From positions 372,001 to 436,000 of the forward strand of contig NZ_FCOT01000012.1 in NCBI RefSeq assembly GCF_900046455.1: a stretch of DNA of 64,000 nt, written 5' to 3'. Below are positions 1 to 8,504 of the stretch, piece by piece. The translations under genes were made by a program, and so were the position numbers. Source of the stretch: Cellulomonas timonensis (lineage in GTDB: Bacteria > Actinomycetota > Actinomycetes > Actinomycetales > Cellulomonadaceae). Under the pieces are notes generated by a model that worked only from the letters and a program-made list of their open reading frames with translations, ran no database searches and had not been told where the DNA came from. Position 1 is the first letter of the stretch; each line of letters opens with the position of its first letter.

Positions 1-290
1 TTCTCGACCTGCTTCGCCAGCCAGGCGTCGGTCATCCGCTCGTTGTCAAAGGCGGCGATCTCCGCGGCGATGACCCGCGCGGCGAGCTGCCCCTGCTCGA
101 CCTCGCTGCGCGTGAAGACCATCTCCTCCTGCAAGCGCGCGAGCTCCTGCGTGTCCGCTGCGATCGAGCGCATCGCGACGGCCGCGTAGGCGCCGGCGGC
201 CAGGGCCACCACCGCGAGCAGCAGGATGGCGCTGAGGATCTTCGTCCGCACCGATAGTGCCGTGAGCCAGGCGACCCTCATGACACGCAT
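1..290 (-). CDS. Methyl-accepting chemotaxis protein, N-terminal part (cut by window edge)
   Basis: Only the first 96 or so codons are in the window; the rest runs off the left edge. The product begins [20 protein letters not shown] and continues into a hydrophobic segment (about residues 18-42), followed by a helical region typical of a periplasmic four-helix sensor. The RTKILS(A/C)ILLL stretch is shared with the neighbouring receptor at 407-2044, so the two are paralogues. The ATG at 288-290 is preceded by a GGAG Shine-Dalgarno. A flagellar-type promoter lies at 327-353, about 30 bases upstream of the start, so this gene has its own promoter. No signalling domain is visible here, so the family call rests on the paralogy and position. 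Confidence 0.8.
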   Translation of the reverse strand, partial: MRVMRVAWLTALSVRTKILSAILLLAVVALAAGAYAAVAMRSIAADTQELARLQEEMVFTRSEVEQGQLAARVIAAEIAAFDNERMTDAWLAKQVE

Positions 291-326
291 GCCCCGCTCC
301 TTCGTGGGAGATCCTTCGTACGGGGC

Positions 327-353
327 CCATCGGCGGCCGCGAGGGATGAGTGA
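327..353 (-). promoter_or_regulatory. Flagellar (sigma28-type) promoter of the first receptor gene
   Basis: On the minus strand TCAC (350-353), 15 bases, one base, then CCGATGG (327-333). This is the TCAN-N15-NYCGATSR pattern seen eight times in the island. The expected transcription start is near 320, leaving a leader of about 30 bases. Confidence 0.7.
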
Positions 354-406
354 GGCTCGGGAAGGGTGGAAACCCCGGCGTCAGGAGGTGAAAAACACCC
401 GGCGCC

Positions 407-2044
407 CTAGTACGTGAACGTCTCCACGCGGGCGTGCAGATCGGCGGACATCCGCGCGAGCTCCTCCACCGCCGCGCGCATCTGGCCGACCACCACGGCG
501 TTCGACTCCGCGGCAGAGGCCACGCCCGAGATGGTCGCGCTGATCTCCTCCGAGCCGGCCGCGGCCTCGCCGACCCCGCGCGACATCTCGTTGGTGGTGG
601 CCGTCTGCTCCTCCACCGCCGACGCGATGGTGAGCTGGAAGTCGTTGATGGTCGCGATGACCTGGGCGATCTCGGCGATCGCTCCGACGGCCGTCGAGGT
701 GTCGACCTGGATGGCCTCGACCCGGCGGGCGATGTCCTCGGTGGCCCGCGCGGTCTCGGAGGCCAGCTCCTTCACCTCGCCCGCCACCACGGCGAACCCC
801 TTGCCCGCGGCGCCGGCCCGGGCCGCCTCGATCGTGGCGTTCAGCGCCAGCAGGTTGGTCTGCTCCGCGATCGAGGTGATGACCTTGACCACGTTGCCGA
901 TCTGCTGGCTCGAGGTGCCCAGCTTCGCGACCTGGTCGTTCGTCGACTCGGCGACGCCCGTGGCGGCCGACGCCACCTTCGCCGCCTCGTTGGCGTTCTG
1001 GGCGATCTCCCGGATCGAGGCCCCCATCTGCTCCGAGCCAGCGGCGACCGCCTGCACGTTGCGGCTCACCTGCGCGGACGCCGCCGCGACGACGCCCGCC
1101 CGCTCGGAGGTCTCCTGGGACCCGGCGGCCACCTGCACCGTCGCGGCCGACAGCTCCTCGGTGGCCGCGGCGACCGCCTGGGCGGTCCTGGCGACCTCGG
1201 TCAGGGCGCCCCGCACGGAGTCCTGGGCCACGCGCAGCGCGCTGGCCATCCTCCCGATCTCGTCGCGCGAGGACACCGGGCTGCGGACGGTGAAGTCGCC
1301 GTCCGCCATCGCCTCGAGGGAGGCCTGCACGCTCGCCGCGGAGCGCCGGATCCAGCCCGCGGTGAGTGTCCCCAGCACGATCGACAGCGCGAGCCCGACA
1401 GCCAGGCTCACCACCAGGATCACCTTCGCGGTCCGCGCCTCGGCCTGCCCCTGCGCGGCGACGTCGTCGAAGTACCAGGTGATGTCCATCTGCAGGTCGG
1501 CGAGCGACGCCTCGAAGGCCATCGTCAGCGCCTGGCTCCGGGTCTCGAGCAGCATGTTGTACTTCGCGAGGTCGTTCGCCAGGCCGGCGGGGACCAGCTC
1601 GGTGTCACGCACCCCCAGCCACGTCGCGTAGTCGTCCCTGAACACCTGCCACACGTCGTAGTTGGCGCCGCCCTTGGCCTCGAAGCCCTTCATCGCGGCG
1701 TTCATCGCCGCGTCGTTCTTGTCCTGCTCGCCCTTCAGGCTGGCCGCCAGCGACACGTCGGCTGCCGCGATCTGCGCGACCAGGAGCTGGGCGCGGACCT
1801 CGCCCTCCGCCACCTGCGCCACCCGCGCGACGACCTCCCGCTGCACCGTCGCGAGCTCCGCGGACCGGTCCGCGACCTTGCCGAGGGAGACGAAGGCGAA
1901 CACACCCGTCCCGGCGGCGGCCGCGCCCAGCAGCAGGATGCAGCTGAGGATCTTGGTGCGCACCGACCGGTCGACGAACCACGACCGCATGCCCCGTCGT
2001 GACGCCTGGGGCGTGTCGGGCGAGGTCGCAGAGGTGCTCATCAT
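407..2044 (-). CDS. Methyl-accepting chemotaxis protein
   Basis: This 545-residue receptor reports ligand or environmental signals to the CheA-CheW array at the membrane. It has a first membrane segment (about 32-52), an extracytoplasmic four-helix-like domain (about 55-205), a second membrane segment (about 207-228), a HAMP linker, and a cytoplasmic signalling domain. The signalling hairpin tip is clear: [16 protein letters not shown] near residue 390, then [15 protein letters not shown]. The gene lies 24 bases downstream of cheW and belongs to the cheA-cheW unit. Two adjacent ATG codons compete for the start (MMST); a further in-frame ATG ([13 protein letters not shown]) aligns with the start of the paralogue at 1-290 and could be the true start. 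The ligand cannot be told. Confidence 0.93.
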   Translation of the reverse strand: MMSTSATSPDTPQASRRGMRSWFVDRSVRTKILSCILLLGAAAAGTGVFAFVSLGKVADRSAELATVQREVVARVAQVAEGEVRAQLLVAQIAAADVSLAASLKGEQDKNDAAMNAAMKGFEAKGGANYDVWQVFRDDYATWLGVRDTELVPAGLANDLAKYNMLLETRSQALTMAFEASLADLQMDITWYFDDVAAQGQAEARTAKVILVVSLAVGLALSIVLGTLTAGWIRRSAASVQASLEAMADGDFTVRSPVSSRDEIGRMASALRVAQDSVRGALTEVARTAQAVAAATEELSAATVQVAAGSQETSERAGVVAAASAQVSRNVQAVAAGSEQMGASIREIAQNANEAAKVASAATGVAESTNDQVAKLGTSSQQIGNVVKVITSIAEQTNLLALNATIEAARAGAAGKGFAVVAGEVKELASETARATEDIARRVEAIQVDTSTAVGAIAEIAQVIATINDFQLTIASAVEEQTATTNEMSRGVGEAAAGSEEISATISGVASAAESNAVVVGQMRAAVEELARMSADLHARVETFTY

Positions 2045-2068
2045 CGGGCTCCTTCGTGGGAAATGCGG

Positions 2069-2485
2069 TCAGGCCGCTGCCGCGGAGTCGACGTCCAGGA
2101 CCAGGAGCAGCTCGGCGTCGAGCTTGTAGGCGCCCAGGATCACCGAGCGCATACGGGCGTCGAGGGTGTCCGGCGGTGGCTCGAAGGCCTCGGGGCCGAC
2201 GTCCACCACATCGCCGATCTCGTCGACGAGCAGGCTCACCGGCTCGCCGTCCACCTGCACGACGACCATCATCGGCTCGGCGCCCTCGGCCAGCGGCCCC
2301 AGCCCCAGACGGGCCCGCAGGTCGACGGTCAGCACCACCTGCCCGCGCAGGTTCACCAGCCCGGCCACCCCCACCGGGGCGAGCGGGACACGGGTGCGGG
2401 TGTGGGCGCGCAACGCCTCCTGCACGCGCGTCACGGCGACTCCGTACAAGCCCCCGCCGAGCGTGAAGGTCACGAACTGGCTCAT
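2069..2485 (-). CDS. cheW: Chemotaxis adaptor protein CheW
   Basis: CheW is the cytoplasmic scaffold joining receptors to the kinase CheA. The 138-residue protein is a single CheW (SH3-like) domain beginning MSQFVTFTLGGGLYGVAVTRVQE, with the internal landmarks GVAGLVNLRGQVVLTVDLR and VSLLVDEIGDVVDV expected of the family. Its start overlaps the end of cheA by four bases (ATGA), so it is translationally coupled to the kinase. A receptor gene follows. Confidence 0.95.
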   Translation of the reverse strand: MSQFVTFTLGGGLYGVAVTRVQEALRAHTRTRVPLAPVGVAGLVNLRGQVVLTVDLRARLGLGPLAEGAEPMMVVVQVDGEPVSLLVDEIGDVVDVGPEAFEPPPDTLDARMRSVILGAYKLDAELLLVLDVDSAAAA

Positions 2486-4791
2486 CGGATGGCTCCCACG
2501 AGGTGGTGGCTGGCATCGGCGTCGTAGAAGGACGGATCAGCGGCCAGGACGGCGCCGCGCACGTCGAGGAGCTCGGTGACCCGGTCGCCGAGCACCGTCG
2601 AGCCCAGCAGGCCGGTGTCGACGATGTCGGAGTGCTGCCCGGCGTCGTCGTCGACGATGTCGACGATCTCGTCCACCACGAGCCCGACGCTGCGCTCCGC
2701 GAGCGTGTAGACGACCAGGAGCAGCTCGGCGGGATCCTGCGCGCCCGCGGCGCCGTGCGCCCGCAGCACCCGGTCGAGCCGGGCGAGCGGCAGGATCGTG
2801 CCGCGGTACTGGATGACCTCCCGGCCGCCGACCAGCTCGACCTGATCGGCCGGCACCAGCTCGAGCCGGGCGACGGACGCCAGCGGCATCGCGACACGAC
2901 GGCCGCGCCCGATGCCGACCACCAGCACCTGCTCGGTGGCGGCAACCTCCAGCTCCACGTCGAACTCGCGGGTGGCACGGGCCAGCTCGCCCTCGCTGGC
3001 CAGCGCGCGGCGGGCGATCGACTGCACATCCAGGATGAGCGCCACACGGCCATCGCCGAGCACCGTGGCCCCCGCGTACACGCCGATGGACTTGAGCCGC
3101 GCCGCCAGCGGCTTGACCACGATCTCCTCGGTGTTGAGCACCCGGTCCACCAGCAGCCCGAACCGCTGCTGGTCGGCCTGCACCACGGCGATGACCCCGG
3201 CCTGCTCGGCTCCCGCCTCGGGGCCCGACCCGACCTGCAGCACTCCTGCGAGCGAGACCAGCGGCAGCAGCTCGCCGCGCAGCCGGTAGACGGGCGCCGA
3301 GTGCACGTACTCGATGCCCGCGCGCGAGCGCTGCGTGTCGAGCGCGACGAGCTCCAGCAGGTTGACCTGCGGCACCGCGTACAGGTCCCCGGCGCACTCG
3401 ACCGTCAGCGCCGGCATGATCGCGAGCGTCAGCGGGATGCCCAGCCGCCACACCGTGCCCCGCCCGACCGTCGAGTCGACGTCGACAGCGCCGCCGATGG
3501 CCTCGATCTTCGTGCGGACCACATCCATGCCCACACCGCGGCCGGAGACGTTCGTGACCGACTCGGCGGTGGAGAACCCGGCGTGGAACACCAAGTTGAT
3601 GATCTCGCCCTGGCTCATCACCGCGAGTTGCTCCGCGGTCCGCAGACCGCGCTCGAGCGCCTTGGCCGCGATCTTCTCCGGGTCGATGCCACGCCCGTCG
3701 TCGGCGATCTCCACGACCACCTGCCCGCCCGCGTGGTACGCCCGCATGGAGAGCAGCCCCTTGGGCCGCTTGCCGGCGGCGACCCGCTCAGCGGGCGACT
3801 CGATGCCGTGGTCGACGGCGTTGCGCACCAGATGCGTCAGCGGGTCCTTGACTGCCTCGAGCAGACTGCGGTCGAGCTCGGTGTCGCCACCCGTCATCTC
3901 GAGCTGCACCTCGCGGTCGCAGTGCGCCGCCAGGTCCCGGACGATGCGCGGCATCTTGGACCACACATGCTCGATGGGCTGCATGCGGGTCTTCATGACC
4001 CCCTCCTGCAGCTCCCCGGCGATCAGGTGGAGGCGCTGCGCGGTGCGCGTCAGCTCGGCGTCCTCGCCACCCGCCGCGAGCCGGGTGATCTGATTGCGCG
4101 CGAGCACCAGCTCGCCGACCTGGCGCATCAGGGCGTCCAACAGGTCGACGTCGACGCGGATCGACGCGTCGGCGACGCCACGCGACGAGGTGGGGTCCTC
4201 GGTGGCGGCGGGCGCGGGGCCGGGGGCGGCAGGCTCGCCGATGCGACGTGGCTGCGGCACCCCGACGACGGGGTCGGCTGCGGCGGGCTCGACGGCCTCG
4301 ACGGGCTCCACAGGCGCGGCGGGCTCCACAGGCGCGGCGGGCTCCACAGTCTCGGCAGGCTCAGGCGTCGTGGCAGTGGCAGTGGCAGTGGCAGTGGCAG
4401 TGGCCCCGCCGTGCTGCAGTTCGCCGATCGCCGCGATCACGTCGTCCACCGCGACAGCGCCCTCGGTGCCGTCGCGGTCGATGGCCGCGAGGATCGCGCG
4501 CACGGTGTCCACGAGGCGCAGCAGCAGGTCAGTGGTGGGCCCGTCCATCGCGCGGTGTCCGTCGCGCAGCTCGACGAGCAGGTTCTCCCCCGCATGCGTC
4601 ACCCGCTCGAGCTGGCTGAACGCGAGGAAGCCGCTGGTGCCCTTGATCGTGTGGACCGTGCGGAAGACGCTGCTGAGCAGGTCGCGCGACCCGGGCGAGC
4701 CCTCGAGCGCGACCAGGTCCTGGTCGAGCTGGTCCAGGTTCTCGTGGCTCTCCACGAGGAACTCGCGAACGATGTCGTCCATGTCCTCCAC
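2482..4791 (-). CDS. cheA: Chemotaxis histidine kinase CheA with two CheW-like domains
   Basis: CheA phosphorylates CheY in response to receptor state. Visible order in 769 residues: an HPt domain with phospho-accepting His47 in TVHTIKGTSGF; an Ala/Pro/Glu/Val-rich linker (about 130-195); a dimerisation domain (about 208-275); a GHKL kinase core with N-box LVRNAVDHGIES, G1 IADDGRGID and G2 GRGVGMDVVRTKIEA; then a CheW-like regulatory domain starting near AIMPALTVECAGDLYAV, followed by a second CheW-like domain (AATEQVLVVGIGRGRRVAMP to the end). Most CheA proteins have only one such domain. No P2 CheY-binding domain is obvious and the linker takes its place. The linker is encoded by two short tandem repeats. 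A flagellar-type promoter lies at 4844-4870. Confidence 0.95.
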   Translation of the reverse strand: MEDMDDIVREFLVESHENLDQLDQDLVALEGSPGSRDLLSSVFRTVHTIKGTSGFLAFSQLERVTHAGENLLVELRDGHRAMDGPTTDLLLRLVDTVRAILAAIDRDGTEGAVAVDDVIAAIGELQHGGATATATATATATTPEPAETVEPAAPVEPAAPVEPVEAVEPAAADPVVGVPQPRRIGEPAAPGPAPAATEDPTSSRGVADASIRVDVDLLDALMRQVGELVLARNQITRLAAGGEDAELTRTAQRLHLIAGELQEGVMKTRMQPIEHVWSKMPRIVRDLAAHCDREVQLEMTGGDTELDRSLLEAVKDPLTHLVRNAVDHGIESPAERVAAGKRPKGLLSMRAYHAGGQVVVEIADDGRGIDPEKIAAKALERGLRTAEQLAVMSQGEIINLVFHAGFSTAESVTNVSGRGVGMDVVRTKIEAIGGAVDVDSTVGRGTVWRLGIPLTLAIMPALTVECAGDLYAVPQVNLLELVALDTQRSRAGIEYVHSAPVYRLRGELLPLVSLAGVLQVGSGPEAGAEQAGVIAVVQADQQRFGLLVDRVLNTEEIVVKPLAARLKSIGVYAGATVLGDGRVALILDVQSIARRALASEGELARATREFDVELEVAATEQVLVVGIGRGRRVAMPLASVARLELVPADQVELVGGREVIQYRGTILPLARLDRVLRAHGAAGAQDPAELLLVVYTLAERSVGLVVDEIVDIVDDDAGQHSDIVDTGLLGSTVLGDRVTELLDVRGAVLAADPSFYDADASHHLVGAIR
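4303..4349. repeat. 18-bp tandem repeat in the cheA linker
   Basis: Two perfect 18-base copies (4303-4320, 4321-4338) and an 11-base partial copy encode the repeated hexapeptide EPAAPV in the disordered linker of CheA. The unit is a multiple of three, so copy-number change would alter linker length without a frameshift. Confidence 0.9.
4371..4404. repeat. Hexanucleotide repeat (TGGCAG)5.7 in cheA
   Basis: Five perfect copies of TGGCAG plus TGGC. On the coding strand this gives an alternating Ala-Thr tract in the CheA linker. Short perfect repeats of this kind are prone to slippage, and gain or loss would stay in frame. Confidence 0.95.
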
Positions 4792-4843
4792 GAAGCGCCT
4801 CCACCCGTACCCCGTCGAGGGCGGTCCACCGACGTCGACTCAC

Positions 4844-4870
4844 TGATCGACAGTGCGGGGCCGCAATTGA
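4844..4870 (-). promoter_or_regulatory. Flagellar (sigma28-type) promoter of cheA
   Basis: Minus strand TCAA (4867-4870), 15 bases, G, then TCGATCA (4844-4850). The TCAA is the closest of the eight -35 elements to the family consensus TAAA. The leader to the cheA ATG would be about 45 bases. Confidence 0.7.
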
Positions 4871-4887
4871 GGGATGCGGCGAGGCGT

Positions 4888-4905
4888 CACCGGGTGATCC
4901 CGGTG
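4888..4905 (-). terminator. Hairpin downstream of csrA
   Basis: Perfect 7-base stem CACCGGG / CCCGGTG with a four-base loop, 38 bases after the csrA stop and just upstream of the cheA promoter. It has no U-tract, as is common in high-GC actinobacteria. It probably separates the csrA transcript from cheA. Confidence 0.5.
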
Positions 4906-4942
4906 GGCTGGCCCGCACGCTGACCTGCGCGCGGACGGGCGG

Positions 4943-5227
4943 TCAGCGCTGCTCAGCGTTTCCTGGCGCGGGATCCACGACGACGGTGGCGGCAGGGCGC
5001 GGGCGGGTCACCAGCTCGCGGAGGGCGTCGACGGCGTCGTCGTCGACGGCGCTGGCCTCCACGTTGGCGGCCTTCACGGCCTCGAGGATCTCCGCGCGGT
5101 GGATGCGCACGTCACGCGGGGCGTCGATGCCCAGGCGGACCCCGTCGCTGCGGACCTCGATGACCGTCAGGACGATGTTGTCGCCGATCACGAGGCGTTC
5201 GCCGACGCGACGGCTCAGGACCAACAT
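4943..5227 (-). CDS. csrA: Translational regulator CsrA
   Basis: CsrA is a dimeric RNA-binding protein that blocks translation by binding GGA motifs in leaders, classically the flagellin mRNA. The family core is complete: MLVLSRRVGERLVIGDNIVLTVIEV, then GVRLGIDAPRDVRIHRAEI. At 94 residues it is longer than the usual 60-75 because of a C-terminal extension (from about residue 56) that is Ala/Val/Asp-rich. It follows the flhF-like gene by 57 bases. FliW, its usual antagonist, is encoded at 33487-33912, and the fliC leader carries two GGA sites, so a FliW-CsrA-flagellin circuit is likely. No strong Shine-Dalgarno is visible. Confidence 0.95.
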   Translation of the reverse strand: MLVLSRRVGERLVIGDNIVLTVIEVRSDGVRLGIDAPRDVRIHRAEILEAVKAANVEASAVDDDAVDALRELVTRPRPAATVVVDPAPGNAEQR

Positions 5228-5284
5228 CCGGTCAGCCTACCCGCGCCCGACCTCGTCGCCCTTGCGGCGCGTCGGCACGGCGCG

Positions 5285-6433
5285 TCAGTCCCATCGCGCG
5301 CCGGCTCCCAGGCGGTCGCTCAGCGCCGCCGCCCAGGCCACCCGGGTCGCGGGCAGGCCGTCGATCCAGGCGACGGGCACGCCGAGGTCGAGCACCGTGC
5401 CCGGTTGCGTGGTCTCGAAGACCCCGCGCACGGCCAACACGTCGATCCCCCGCCGGGCGCCGGTCTCGGCGAGCCAGCGCGCGCAGTCGCGCAGCTTGCT
5501 GTGCGCGTCCACGACGCCCCAGACCTGGTCCGGGGCGAAGGCCTCGAGCAGCTCCGCCGCCTCGGCGCGAGAGGCCGCGTCGGGCCCGACCCCGAGGGCC
5601 ACGACGGCGACCTGGCTGTCCGCGTCGGGCTGCGCGCGCCACCGCCGGGCGGCCACGGCAGTCGTCACGCGGCGTCCGTGCCCCGAGGCCGCCTCACCCC
5701 GGCCGGCCAGCAACACGGCTGACGTGGGCTGGCCGAGCCGCTCGGCGAGCTGGGCGCCGACTGCGAGCGCCTCCCCGGCCGGGCCGACCACCACGACCAC
5801 CGCGCCTCCCGTGCGCGGCAGGCGCGGGACGGCGGGCAGCGCCTCCAGCACCGTGGACAGCAGCACCGGGCCGCTGCCGGGGAGCCGGGCCAGGTAGTGC
5901 TCGGGCACGCCCAGGTCGCGCAGCGCCTCGCGGCCCACGCCACCTCTGGACGGCGACGCGGTGGCCGGCACCAGGGGCTCGAAGGTGCGCGCGGTGGGGG
6001 CCGGCACCTCGACGGCGGCGACCGCCGCGCCGCCCGCCATGGCGCGCACCTGGTCCAGCACCGAGGCGAAGGCGTCCTCGCCGGTGGACATGCGCGGGCC
6101 GGTGTCGGCGGCGGGCGGCGCGGAGAGGCCCTGGCCGGCGACAGGCGCCAGCTCCTGTCCGGGGGCCGCGTCGATCTCCGCCGCGTCCGCGGCGGCGAGC
6201 AGGGCCTCGAGCCCCGACGGCGCCGGATGCTGGCGCATCGCACGCGGGCGGGTGTGCGGCTCGTCCGCGACGTCCACGGTCAGCTCATAGCGCTGCCGGG
6301 CGAAGAAGCCCGCGAACCCGCCGCTGCGCACGCGCTCGGCGCGCACGATCCGCGCCGAGCTGCCGAATTCGGCGCGCACATGCGCCATGAGCTCGGGCAG
6401 GTCAGTCCCCTCAAGCAGCAATCGTGTGGACAC
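5285..6433 (-). CDS. FlhF-like protein with degenerate GTPase domain
   Basis: This 382-residue protein starts 23 bases inside the 3' end of flhA, the usual place of flhF. Residues 1-55 resemble the FlhF N-terminus (AEFGSSARIVRAERVRSGGFAGFFARQRYELTV; compare the 'gGf.GlF' signature). The middle is low-complexity Ala/Pro. Residues about 210-382 look like an SRP-type Rossmann domain, but where FlhF has GPTGVGKTTT this protein has VGPAGEALAVGAQ, so the P-loop lysine and threonine are absent. FlhF normally sets flagellar position and number by GTP-dependent dimerisation. If homologous, this copy should not bind GTP in the ordinary way. An unrelated protein at the same locus is the alternative. Confidence 0.6.
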   Translation of the reverse strand: MSTRLLLEGTDLPELMAHVRAEFGSSARIVRAERVRSGGFAGFFARQRYELTVDVADEPHTRPRAMRQHPAPSGLEALLAAADAAEIDAAPGQELAPVAGQGLSAPPAADTGPRMSTGEDAFASVLDQVRAMAGGAAVAAVEVPAPTARTFEPLVPATASPSRGGVGREALRDLGVPEHYLARLPGSGPVLLSTVLEALPAVPRLPRTGGAVVVVVGPAGEALAVGAQLAERLGQPTSAVLLAGRGEAASGHGRRVTTAVAARRWRAQPDADSQVAVVALGVGPDAASRAEAAELLEAFAPDQVWGVVDAHSKLRDCARWLAETGARRGIDVLAVRGVFETTQPGTVLDLGVPVAWIDGLPATRVAWAAALSDRLGAGARWD

Positions 6434-8468
6434 CGCTCACCACCCCGACGGTCTCGATCTTGACTCCGGCGCCTGTGACCTCGGAGTAGGACAGCACAGC
6501 GGTGCGCGTCTGGCCGAGCAACACCAGGCGGCGCAGGGCAGGACGCAGCGCCGGGGCGCACACCAGCACCACGGGGTAGCCCGCGGCCTCTGCCGTGCCC
6601 ACGACGGTGCGCAACTGCGTGAGGATCGACTCCAGGCGCTCAGGCTCCACGAGGAGCTGGGAGCCGGCGTCCGACGGGCGGATCTGCTCGACGAGTCCCT
6701 GCTCGAGGGCCGGGTCGAGCGTGACGACCCGCAGCACGCCCTCGTGGGTGTGCTGGGCGCTCAGCGCGGGGCCGAGCGCGGCGCGGGACGCCTCGACGAG
6801 CCCCTCCAGGTCGGTGCCCGTCTTCGCGCGCAGGGTCAGCGCCTCGTAGATCCGCGACAGGTCGCGGATGGCGACCTCCTCGGCGAGGAGCCCCTGCAGC
6901 ACGCGCTGCACCTCGCCGAGGCTCAGCAGCCCCGGGACCAGCTCCTCGACCACCGACGGGTTGACCTGCTTGACGCCCTCGGTGAGCACGCGCACGTCCT
7001 CGCGGCCCAGCAGGCGCGGCGCGTTCTGGGCGATGATCGAGCCGAGGTGCGTGATCAGCACCGAGACCCGGTCCACGACCGTGGCGCCGGAGAGCTCGGC
7101 GGCGTGCCGCAGCTCCGTGGGCACCCACTTGCCCGGCAGCCCGAAGACGGGCTCCACGACGGCCTGCCCGGGCAGCGCCGCGAGGTCGTCGCCGAGCGCG
7201 AGCAGCCGGCCGGCGGGCGCCTCGCCGCGGCCGACCTCCACCCCGGAGATCCGCACCACGTAGGTGGAGCGCGGCAGGTCCACGGAGTCGCGGGTGCGCA
7301 CGGGCGGCACCACGATGCCCAGGTCCATCGCGATCTTGCGGCGCAGCCCGCGCACGCGGGTGAGCAGGTCCCGGTCCGGGCCCGCGCCGACCAGGTCCAC
7401 CAGGTCGGGGGCGAGCAGGATCTCCAGCGTGTGCACCCGCATCTGCTCGATGAGCTGCTCGGGGGTGTCGCCGGCGGTGGGCGTGGCCTCCGCGTCGGCG
7501 GCGGACTTCGCGGCCTGCGCGTCACGGTCCTCGGTGGCCTTGATCCGCTGCGCGGCGATCAGCAGCGCGGCGCCCACGATGAGGAACGGCGGCTTGGGCA
7601 TGCCCGGCAGCATGGCCAGCGCGATGGCGCCGCAGCCCGCGATGGCGAGCGCCGAGCGGGACTGCATGAGCTGCTTGGCCGCGGCGGTGCCCATGTCGCC
7701 CTCGGCCGTGGCGCGCGTGACGACGATGCCCGTGGACACCGAGAGCAGCAGTGCGGGGATCTGGGTGACGAGGCCGTCGCCGATGGTCAGCAGGCTGAAC
7801 CGCTCAAGCGACTCCCCCGCCGTCATCCCCATCTGCATCATGCCGATGACGAATCCGCCGACCAGGTTGATGACCGTGATGATGATGCCGGCGATCGCGT
7901 CGCCCTTGACGAACTTCGAGCCGCCGTCCATCGCGCCGTAGAAGTCGGCCTCGGCTGCCACGTCGGCACGGCGCTTGCGGGCCTGGTCCTCGGTGATGAG
8001 GCCTGAGTTGAGGTCCGCGTCGATGGCCATCTGCTTGCCGGGCATCGCGTCGAGGGTGAAGCGCGCCCCGACCTCGGCGACGCGCCCGGCGCCGTTGGTG
8101 ATCACGACGAACTGGATGACCACCAGGATCAGGAAGATCACCAGCCCGATGACGAGCGAGCCGCCCACCACGAAGTGCCCGAAGGCGTCGATCACCTGGC
8201 CCGCGTAGCCGTCCCGCAGCACAAGGCGCGTCGAGGCGACGTTGAGGCCGAGCCGGAACAGCGTGAACACCAGGATCAGCGACGGGAAGATCGAGAAGTC
8301 CAGGGGTCGCTGCACGTACATGCTGGTCAGCAGGATCGCCAGCGAGGCCGTGATGTTGACGGCGAGCAGCACGTCGAGCAGCCCGGGGGGCAGCGGCACG
8401 ACGAGCAGCAGCACGATCCCCACGACTCCGACGGGGACCGCGAGCTGGGCGATCGGGCGGTTCTTCAT
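6411..8468 (-). CDS. flhA: Flagellar export gate protein FlhA
   Basis: FlhA forms the nonameric ring of the flagellar type III export gate and docks chaperone-substrate complexes. The 685-residue protein has about eight membrane segments in residues 1-310, including the FHIPEP-region equivalent (RLGLNVASTRLVL, then KGDAIAGIIITVINLVGGF), and a cytoplasmic domain from about 330 to the end. Length and order are normal. A good AGGAAGG Shine-Dalgarno precedes the ATG. It lies 36 bases after flhB in the leftward operon. Confidence 0.97.
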   Translation of the reverse strand: MKNRPIAQLAVPVGVVGIVLLLVVPLPPGLLDVLLAVNITASLAILLTSMYVQRPLDFSIFPSLILVFTLFRLGLNVASTRLVLRDGYAGQVIDAFGHFVVGGSLVIGLVIFLILVVIQFVVITNGAGRVAEVGARFTLDAMPGKQMAIDADLNSGLITEDQARKRRADVAAEADFYGAMDGGSKFVKGDAIAGIIITVINLVGGFVIGMMQMGMTAGESLERFSLLTIGDGLVTQIPALLLSVSTGIVVTRATAEGDMGTAAAKQLMQSRSALAIAGCGAIALAMLPGMPKPPFLIVGAALLIAAQRIKATEDRDAQAAKSAADAEATPTAGDTPEQLIEQMRVHTLEILLAPDLVDLVGAGPDRDLLTRVRGLRRKIAMDLGIVVPPVRTRDSVDLPRSTYVVRISGVEVGRGEAPAGRLLALGDDLAALPGQAVVEPVFGLPGKWVPTELRHAAELSGATVVDRVSVLITHLGSIIAQNAPRLLGREDVRVLTEGVKQVNPSVVEELVPGLLSLGEVQRVLQGLLAEEVAIRDLSRIYEALTLRAKTGTDLEGLVEASRAALGPALSAQHTHEGVLRVVTLDPALEQGLVEQIRPSDAGSQLLVEPERLESILTQLRTVVGTAEAAGYPVVLVCAPALRPALRRLVLLGQTRTAVLSYSEVTGAGVKIETVGVVSGVHTIAA

Positions 8469-8504
8469 GGGCGGGCCTTCCTGGCGTGCTGGGGGACAAG
8501 GGGC

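Noticed and set aside
381..406. Terminator after the second receptor gene
   Set aside because: Only a short GGTG/CACC stem with a five-base loop; too weak to call.
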